NCBI GenBank assembly: GCA_016713565.1
Contig: JADJOX010000007.1
Span: forward strand, 1,607,534 to 1,671,533
Origin: Ignavibacteriota bacterium
GTDB taxonomy: Bacteria > Bacteroidota > Ignavibacteria > Ignavibacteriales > Melioribacteraceae
Direction: 5' to 3'
Length of the DNA stretch: 64,000 nt
The first letter of the stretch is position 1, and every line of letters begins with the position of its first letter. Position numbers and translations under genes: made by a program. The notes below the pieces were generated by a model. The model made no database searches. It was not told the origin of the DNA and was given only the letters and a program-made list of their open reading frames with translations. Positions 57,355-64,000 of the stretch are shown here, one piece after another.

Positions 57355-59281
57355 ATGATAAAAACATACAATTTAATCTTATTTTTAATATTTATATCAA
57401 TTATGACTCAAGCTCAATCAATTTTAACCTTTAATCAAAACTCATATACAACACATTGGAAAGAAAACGGAATTGATTGGCATATTTTTAGTTATGATGG
57501 TTTCGCAAGTATTAACGAGAATTCTTTGCAAGCTATTAGTAATTCAAATTTGACACTTTCAAGATTTTCATTAGAAACTAATCATAAATTGACAATTTTC
57601 AATTTTCAAATTTATGTTTTGGATTTAGAGCTAGATATAAACGGAAATTGGGTTAATATACGCAACAATACATATATCAAAATAATTGGGTATGATGCTA
57701 TAGGAAACTCGCTAAAATCACAATATTATTACCCGCCCGATAACACAAATCCTCCAAATTTAATTGGTGAACAGCTTAGCCTAAATTCATTTAATAATAT
57801 TAGTAAAATAGAATTTGAATATGATGGGGATTGTGTAGTCCGTATCCCGGAGACGGAACTTTAGAAAATCCTTTTCTGATTTCAACGCTTGATCATCTTA
57901 AATTCTTATCGCAGCATCGTTTGGAATGGGTATATAATTTTAACCAAACTTCAGATATTGATGCTGCAATTACTCAAAATTGGGATAGTGGGCAAGGTTT
58001 TTTGCCAATTGGTGATGAAGCAAATAGCTGGTGGTTTAGTGGGGGTTATGATGGACGAGGTTATTCTATTAGCAATTTACATATTAATCGTCCAACAATG
58101 GATTACGTCGGATTATTTCGAAATCTAATAGGGGTAGTTGTAAATCTCGGAATTGTTAATGCAAATATAATTGGAGGCAATTACACAGGATCACTTGTTG
58201 GTGCTGCTCCACCTAATGGTATCACACGAATTGAAGGTTGTTATAGTTTAAATTGTGAAATTACCGGCAATAGATTTGTTGGGGTTTGATAGGCTATTCT
58301 GGTTTATATGTTGAAGAAATAGGTTATCAAAATGTCTATACATTAGTAAATAGCTGCTTTAGCAGTAACTGTATTGTTAAAGGATATTCTGAAGTAGGAG
58401 GCTTAATTGGTAAGAATAGAATCTCAGCAGTATATAATAGTTATTGCATGGGTTCAACATCAACGGTTGAACTTCTTGCAAATGGAACAGAAACTAATGC
58501 CGGAGGGTTAATAGGATATTTGGATTATTACTCTGAAATTCAAAATTGTTATAGTACAGCTCAGGTTAACTATCCCCAGTTAAATATTTTGGGCAAAACA
58601 GGAGGATTAATTGGTTGGAAAAATACAAATACACCGTATATTATAACCAACGGATGTTTTTGGGATAAACAAACTTCCGGACAAACAACAAGTGCAGCAG
58701 AGGAAGTTGGCAAAACAACTACTGAAATTAAAACTTTGTCCACATTTACAAGTGCAAGTTGGGATTTTACAAATGTTTGGTTTATGATCGGTACAGATTA
58801 CCCCAATTTACGTAGTTTTTACAATATAGCACCACCGGTTCAGTTAACAGCTTTTTTAGAAGGTACTTATAATTCAACAAATGGAAATATGAATAATAGT
58901 TTAGCAGGAAATATTCCATTGTCATCACCATTTACTGCTGATTCTCAAACTGTAATTGCAATTCCACAAAATGTTGTGGATTGGGTTTCAGTGGAATTAA
59001 GAGATAAAAATAATTCTTCTTCAATTAAGGCTACTAGGTCTGCTTTTTTATTAAAAAATGGAAGTATTGTTGATCTAGATGGTGTAACTTCGCTCCAATT
59101 TGGAGCTTATACTGATAATTATTTTATTGCTATTAAACACAGAAATCATTTACCAATTATGAGTAAAAATGCTGTAAACGTAACATATAGTGCAACAAAT
59201 GCATTAACAGAGGCCAATAAATTATTCAAATTACAAAATGGTGAGTTATCAAAAGCAATTAAAATGATATTTACCGAGTAA
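57355..59281 (+). CDS. Secreted GLUG-motif protein, with two frame breaks
   Basis: Three overlapping frames (ending at 57864, 58289 and 59281) form one 642-aa protein once single bases are restored near 57825 (GGGG or the following TT) and in GGGG at 58280-58283. The corrected length is a multiple of three. A signal peptide ends TQAQS; a domain rich in beta strands follows, then GLUG-type repeats (VGLFRNL, GSLVGAA, VGGLIGKNR, AGGLIGYLD, GGLIGWKN) and a C-terminal domain with PPVQLTAFLEGTYNST. GLUG repeats occur in secreted adhesins and IgA-protease-like proteins. It follows the hybrid regulator by 143 bp and may be its target. Confidence 0.7.
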
Positions 59282-59548
59282 AATCAAGATAAAATTATTT
59301 TAATTCCAAATACCTAAATAATCAAATTTAGATTTTAAATTCTGCTTTCCATTGTTATTCAATTCTAAATAAAATTAACCTATCTATACTAATCTATCTT
59401 CGCCAATTATTTAAAATTCACTTGAAAGATTTAGTTTGATCAAAAAGTCTAAACTAATGCGTAAATAATACAAGATATCCGCAATATTTCAAGTTACTTT
59501 TGTAATGAATTTTCAAACATTCAAAAATGTTAGAATCGATAGAAAATT

Positions 59549-59989
59549 GTGAAATCAATTACAATCAATGGAATTTATAGCAATCTCGGAAAAATTAAAA
59601 TTGATTCTCAAAAATCAATTGAATGGAGAACAATTAGTAATGAAAATCCGCCAATTTTACCTTTTGGCAGTAAAATAGAACTTGCTATCTCATATAATGA
59701 AAAAGATTATCTAAACGGAAATAATGGAATTGTTTGGGCGACTTATGATTTAAGACAAGCTGAGATAATTCAAAATACTTTAGTTGCTCAGAATATTAAT
59801 TGCGAAATGAAAAATGAAAACCTATCTGAATTCGAAATGTTTTTAATCAAAATTATTAATACTGAAGACATTAATGACGCCGTAAATTTTATTTGGAAAA
59901 GTAATACCGGTTTAAGACTTCTGCCTGATTGGAGTTATTCTTTTGGTGAAACAAATAAAAGTTTTGAACAGTGGTTAAGCGGTAATTAA
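59549..59989 (+). CDS. Hypothetical protein with DUF2007-like C-terminal half
   Basis: A GTG start gives 146 aa. The C-terminal half (about 60-125: GIVWATYDLRQAEIIQNTLVAQNINCEMK, then FLIKIINTEDINDAVNFIW) has the helix-strand pattern of DUF2007 modules. The N-terminal part is short and strand-rich. Assignment is weak. It is the last gene of the window whose frame is intact over its full length. Confidence 0.45.
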   Translation: MKSITINGIYSNLGKIKIDSQKSIEWRTISNENPPILPFGSKIELAISYNEKDYLNGNNGIVWATYDLRQAEIIQNTLVAQNINCEMKNENLSEFEMFLIKIINTEDINDAVNFIWKSNTGLRLLPDWSYSFGETNKSFEQWLSGN

Positions 59990-60033
59990 AATTTTTAAAA
60001 TAAATATTCAGAAATAATATGAAAGGAATATTA

Positions 60034-60545
60034 ATGAAATCCGTTAATTCAACTCTGTTTATAATATTTATAATAACCGCTATATTTTCCACTTTATCTG
60101 CACAAACCGATGAAAGAAAATTAGCTGAAACTCTAATGTTTGGAAAACCTTTCTTTAAACAAAATACTGAGTTTGAATGGGAATATTATGATGCATTAGC
60201 AGAAAAAAATAACTCAATTGAAAAGTTAGAAAACAAAGAATTGAGTTTGACATATCAAAATATAATTGGCAAAGAAATGGTTTTGAATATGATCTATTTA
60301 CCGTTGAAATAATTATCACAACTGATTCAACACTTTCTTGGAAGGATTCTAAAAGTAAAAAATAAATAATGAAAAAACCAAAACAATTCACATTGATAAT
60401 AAAACAATATTAAAGTCCTAGGTAGAAGTTGATAATACGCAAGTTGTTATGTTTGCAGATTTCTACCAAGGTGATACACGCTTTTCTATACAATAGTGAT
60501 GGAAAAATTGAAATAGCTAACGGATCAATTAAACTTAAAGATTAG
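60034..60545 (+). pseudogene. Broken gene for a small secreted protein
   Basis: ATG 60034 begins a signal peptide (MKSVNSTLFIIFIITAIFST...LSAQ) and the reading runs to about 60260, then a shift leads to NGFEYDLFTVEIIITTDSTLSW, later to NEKTKTIHIDNKTILKS, VEVDNTQVVMFADFYQGDT, and NSDGKIEIANGSIKLKD to TAG 60545. At least four single-base shifts and one in-frame stop are needed. The coherent pieces suggest one protein of about 170 aa. The family is not recognised. Confidence 0.5.
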
Positions 60546-60602
60546 ATTTAAACTTTCAACAAACTTTGTAAAAATCAACAATATAATATAGGAGATCGTT
60601 CT

Positions 60603-61031
60603 ATGAAATACATTCTTACAATCATACTTTTTTACTTATTTCAATTTCGAGTAAATCAACATATTGCCCAGCAACGGGTAATGCTTTTATAATTCAAAAT
60701 CTTGAAGCAGCTTTTCCCCGAAGATGGAAGCGCCGCTGAATTTGATTCACTTACTCATCAATTTCAAATAAAGGTTTGGGATAAAAATCTATATGTAGTT
60801 AGTCACAAAACTGTAAGACATTGGTGGGTGATAATAACAAGAGACATCATAGAAATAACAGAAATAAAATCTTGGGAAGATATCCCCAAGCAATGCAGGA
60901 AATTAGATGAACTATTTAAAGAGGTTTGGAAAACTAAGGAAGACTGAGAAAAATTTAATAAAGCATATGATAAATATTTTACCGGAAAGCATTCAGATGA
61001 AATTTATAGAGAAGTAGTATTTAATAAATAA
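60603..61031 (+). pseudogene. Broken gene for a small secreted protein of unknown family
   Basis: ATG 60603 follows a ribosome-binding site (TAGGAG at about 60591) and begins MKYILTIILF; a one-base shift leads to LLISISSKSTYCPATGNAFII, and removal of one C from CCCC near 60717 leads to PEDGSAAEFDSLTHQFQIKVWDKNLYVV. Another shift near 60948 leads to KKFNKAYDKYFTGKHSDEIY and the TAA at 61029. The reconstructed protein has about 143 residues. Confidence 0.5.
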
Positions 61032-61063
61032 TAATTAATAACAAGAAAATAGGAGTTAGTTAC

Positions 61064-61529
61064 ATGAAAAACAGATCAAAGATAATTTTATTAATCGCTT
61101 TAACATTTTCAATTTTCACCTCAAACTTATTTGCTCAGCAATGGAGTAGTGAACAGAAGGAAGTTTGGGCTGGAATAGAAAATATTGGGAGTTTCTTCAA
61201 AAGGAGATGTACAAGGATTGTGTCGTATTTTGATGAAAGTTATATAGGTGGAGCTATCAAACTGTTGTTCCCCAAAATAAATCTAATACCTCAAAATGGA
61301 TAACAAATGAATTTAAAAATAATACTACAGTACTATATACTTTAACACCCGTAACTATTTGGGTTAAGGTGATTTTTGCGTTTGCAAACTATTTTATTCA
61401 CAAATAGAAAAAATAATCAGATCGAAAAGAAGAACAGACAGCAGGAAAATGGACAGATATCTTGATGAAAAAGACGGTAAATGGTTTTTAATTGGTGATC
61501 ATGGCGGAAGAACATCTAAAACACAATAA
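61064..61529 (+). pseudogene. Broken SnoaL-like/DUF4440 secreted protein
   Basis: ATG 61064 begins a clear signal peptide ending NLFAQQ. The first frame then gives WSSEQKEVWAGIENI, and shifts near 61190, 61215, 61250 and later yield EFLQKGDVQGL, SYFDESYIG, SYQTVVPQNKSNTSKWITNEFK, LYTLTPVTIWV, DFAFANY and finally GKWFLIGDHGGRTSKTQ. Together these form an NTF2-like domain with the GKW-F-GDHGG ending, which looks like SnoaL/DUF4440. At least five single-base corrections are needed in 466 bp. Confidence 0.6.
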
Positions 61530-61599
61530 TGACGAAATAAATTTTGTTAAAAATTCTCAATCGTAAATAAATAAATATTTCATAAAGAGGAAAAAAGAA

Positions 61600-62079
61600 A
61601 AAATAAAAAATAAATATCTTAACTCTACTATCGTTAATCATGGTTCTATTCTCAGTAAAAGCTTATTCGGACAAGAGCATTATACAGAGGGCAATGTACG
61701 TGTGGTAAGTTTTTATAGAACAAAACCCGGACAGTTTGATAACTACACGAAGTATCTTCGCACTCACTTTTTACCAGCCAGTGGTTAGAAGCAAAAAAGC
61801 AAGGATTACTTGAAGGATATTATATTCTTCTAAATACACCATCAAGTCCTGAAGATTGGGATATTGCATTTGCCACATTGTACAAGAATTTTTGGTGTTG
61901 CACCAGATTATAACCAAGCCGACGAGGATAAAATGGATAAAATAAGTGGAAATGCATTATAAAACTTCTGATCAAGAAAAGTGCGGAAATGACAGATATG
62001 CGGTTTGATATGAGAACTTATAACGGAACAAAACTATTTCCGTGATATAACTCTTAAACCATTAAATAATTTTGGATAA
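61600..62079 (+). pseudogene. Broken gene for a secreted conserved hypothetical protein
   Basis: A ribosome-binding site AAAGAGG at 61584-61590 precedes an unclear start near 61600; the reading NILTLLSLIMVLFSVKAYS looks like a signal peptide. A shift leads to EHYTEGNVRVVSFYRTKPGQ, FDNYTKYLRTHF, then WLEAKKQGLLEGYYILLNTPSSPEDWDIAFATLYKN, GVAPDYNQADEDKMDKISG and a last KPLNNFG to TAA 62079. The middle could be a dimeric alpha/beta-barrel domain. About five indels are needed. Confidence 0.5.
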
Positions 62080-62094
62080 CAAAGTTATTACTTA

Positions 62095-62127
62095 TAAGAT
62101 GTCATTTTACTTTGAGGTGACATCTTA
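62095..62127 (+). terminator. Hairpin after the broken gene cluster
   Basis: TAAGATGTCA and TGACATCTTA form a perfect 10-bp stem with a 13-nt loop, followed by AATTTTCTC. The gap from 62128 to 62393 after it holds no gene that I can support. Confidence 0.7.
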
Positions 62128-62393
62128 ATTTTCTCTAAAAAACAATTACTTAAAACTTCCGATCAAATTTTAGAAATCTTGAGAAGTAAATGATTTATTA
62201 AGAAACGTTATTTACTAAATTTAATACTAATTTTATTCCGTTATTCTTAACATAATTCGGAAATCAATATCAACAAAATGATTAGATTTGGGATGTTGCA
62301 GTGCAACTCAGAAGGCATCTTTTTTCAAAACTAAAAAATAAAATTTATATAAATAGTTTAAAATGAAATAATTTTATTTACAACTAAGATTAC

Positions 62394-62719
62394 TTAAATC
62401 AACCCTTCATTTTCATTATAACATTTTCCTAGTTCAAATTTTATACTGTCAAATTTTTTAGAAATCAAATTATAAATCGCAGCAACAATAACATTAATTA
62501 CAGCTCCAATCACAGCATAAAAAATTGGTAGAATGAATATGAATTATCTGCTTATAAATGGTAAAACTCCAGTTTCTAATTCATCGCTATTTGGAATAAA
62601 ATTAGAAACAAAAGAAAGAATCAATCCAATTGGAAGAAGAATTATAAAAGTAAGTATTAGGTAAAGTATAAATGAATAAAGTGCAACGGAACCAATATGA
62701 ACTTTTTATTTGATATATG
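62394..62719 (-). pseudogene. Broken small membrane protein (DUF3566-like)
   Basis: The minus strand gives KVHIGSVALYSFILYLILTF...SFVSNFIPNSDELETGVLPFISR, then an in-frame stop, then FIFILPIFYAVIGAVINVIVAAIYNLISKKF...ELGKCYNENEGLI to TAA 62394. Two hydrophobic segments and the FIxILPIFYxxxG pattern recall small DUF3566-like membrane proteins of Bacteroidota. The start is uncertain because a shift lies near 62712. Confidence 0.5.
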
Positions 62720-62805
62720 GCAACCCTAATTATATATTGTGAAATTATCGCAAAAAATTTCTTCGTAATCATTAAGGCAATTTTTATCAATTAAATTATT
62801 ACTTT

Positions 62806-63722
62806 CTAGTTTAATGATTTTTTCTTTCTAGTTTTTGCTTCAAACCAATTTATTGTTTCCTTTATTCCATTTTAAACGGTAACAGGCTTAAAATCCGGAA
62901 CAAATTTTTTATTTTCGAGTTATCAAAAATTACGCTGTGAGCTTTATCGCCAAGCAGGCTGCATTTCAAGTGTTCATCATATTTACCAATAAAATCCGAT
63001 GGAATATGAATTATATTTGGTTCATTATTTATTGCTTCGGCAATTGCTTCATAAATTTGATTCCATGTCAAAATTTCATCATTAGTAATGAAACGATTCT
63101 CCAATGGCTTTTATGTTTCCTATTAAACCAATAAAACCTTTTGGCAAAATCTTTGCGGCGTATCGTTCATAGCGATGTTCCATCGCCATGCACGACAATT
63201 TTTCTTCCCGTTTTAATTTCTGTCAACAACGGTGTATCTATTCCATCCGCCAATTGGAACCGGAATAACTGTATCATATGTAAGTGAAGGCCTTACAATT
63301 GTTACGGGAAACTGTTTTGACTGGAAATTCTATCATTAAAGTTTTTTCACATTCTATTTTGTCTCTCGAATATTGCCAGAAAGGATTTTCAAAGGTGCTG
63401 ATTCGGCTATAATTGGCGAACTTGGCGGTTTTTGATATGTCAGGTTGAGCTGATAAAAATGTATTGCTTTGTTTTTCCGGTAAATAACGAAATTCCTATC
63501 ATCGCCATTTTTGTAAACGCAATCCAATTAACAACTACATCCCAATTATGTTTATCCAAAGCAATTGAACAATTATCATAATTGGAATATCACAAATAAT
63601 TTCCTTTTGCACCGGAAATTTTAACATTTTTATCCCGGTTCAGCAACAAAGCTCATAATTTTTTCAATGCATAATTTACTGACTTCGGTACTAATGTTTC
63701 CGGTTCCGCCTATAAATAACAT
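62806..63722 (-). pseudogene. Broken NAD-dependent epimerase/SDR protein
   Basis: From ATG 63722 the reading gives MLFIGGTGNISTEVSKLC, an NAD-binding Rossmann motif. Successive shifts yield LLNRDKNVKISGAKG, LDKHNWDVVVNWIAFTK, WQYSRDKIECEKTL (Tyr/Lys of the SDR site), PVTIVRPSLTYD, GRKIVVHGDGTSL, KDFAKGFIGLIGN, and from 63104 a long frame NEPNIIHIPSDFIGKYDEHLKC to the TAG at 62806. The reconstructed protein has about 305 residues with at least eight single-base corrections. It is unrelated to the epimerase at 1249-2178 in detail. Confidence 0.7.
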
Positions 63723-63879
63723 TTTCAATTACTTATCCATTTTTGTTGTTAATAAAATTACAATATTTTATGAAAAATATTTTATTTACTGTAAATATTT
63801 TATTATTCATATAATTTTTTGAAAATTTCTTTTATATTTTTTTATCGTACGTAACAAATTTATATTCTTGAAAGGAAAA

Positions 63880-64000
63880 ATGAAGCTGCAATTAATTTAT
63901 ATATATTTCAGTAATACTTTTCGCCGTATTAATTAGCTCGTGCAGTGAAGATAAAACCACAGAGCCTAAAATTGATTTTAGATCCTGCTTTAGTAGGAAC
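63880..64000 (+). CDS. Partial lipoprotein gene, runs off the window
   Basis: GAAAGG at 63870-63875 precedes ATG 63880. With one A added near 63907 the frame reads ISVILFAVLISSCSEDKTTEPK, a lipoprotein signal with lipobox ISSC. A further shift near 63975 gives ILDPALVGT, an opening often seen in secreted lipocalin-like lipoproteins. Only the first 40 residues are visible. Confidence 0.5.

Noticed and set aside
1..64000. tRNA, rRNA, CRISPR, prophage or insertion sequence
   Set aside because: I read both strands for tRNA T-loops, regular spaced repeats, transposase or integrase motifs and found none that could be supported.

Overview
The window is AT-rich and reads as a chromosomal segment from the Bacteroidota/Chlorobi group, most like Ignavibacteriota (inference). 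The signs are a periplasmic-sensor/histidine-kinase/receiver/AraC hybrid regulator, a TonB-dependent receptor with a carboxypeptidase-like N-terminal domain, a DUF4295-like small protein, a Bacteroidota-style promoter (TTG...TAnnTTTG) before the PII gene, and several gene families typical of this group. No rRNA, tRNA, CRISPR array, phage or insertion sequence was recognised.

Layout. 1-2.2 kb: minus-strand genes (partial M50-like membrane protease, asparaginase, NAD-dependent epimerase). 2.2-2.94 kb: an AT-rich gap with five same-strand DnaA boxes, the probable oriC, next to dnaA. 4.4-10.6 kb: MmcQ/YjbR protein, Prc protease, a 54-aa basic protein, a variant KamA-type radical SAM enzyme, a NifU-domain protein, HtpX and dodecin. 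10.8-19.8 kb: a nitrogen module of PII protein, Amt ammonium channel, TorF-type porin and both glutamate synthase subunits, covering ammonium entry, sensing and assimilation.

19.8-34.5 kb: an almost unbroken minus-strand run of small soluble or membrane genes (AlkZ-like, GDYXXLXY, DUF2157, Ada, a PEP-mutase-family gene with an in-frame stop, two DUF1801, zinc-ribbon/HhH, MATE, DinB, YdeI, VOC, SRPBCC, two DHFR-fold reductase-like, GyrI-like, small HTH). It looks like a detoxification and small-molecule-binding repertoire. 34.8-42.8 kb: AraC regulator, decayed TfoX-domain gene, LytTR regulator, TonB-dependent receptor, OmpA-family protein, intact TfoX-domain paralog, zinc-ribbon protein. 42.8-53.1 kb: family B DNA polymerase, DUF7793-like, VOC, delta-1-pyrroline-5-carboxylate dehydrogenase, S37-type peptidase, PafA-type phosphatase, cupin-DUF2007 fusion.

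53.2-64 kb: a hybrid two-component regulator, a GLUG-repeat secreted protein and a series of secreted or membrane genes. Frames here are broken repeatedly by single-base indels, mostly in short homopolymers. The density rises toward the right edge; beyond 60 kb no recognisable gene has an unbroken frame. Reconstructed frames still give coherent proteins, so consensus error in a poorly polished part of an assembly is more likely than real gene decay. By contrast, the in-frame stop in the PEP-mutase-family gene and the multi-lesion TfoX relic look like real pseudogenes.
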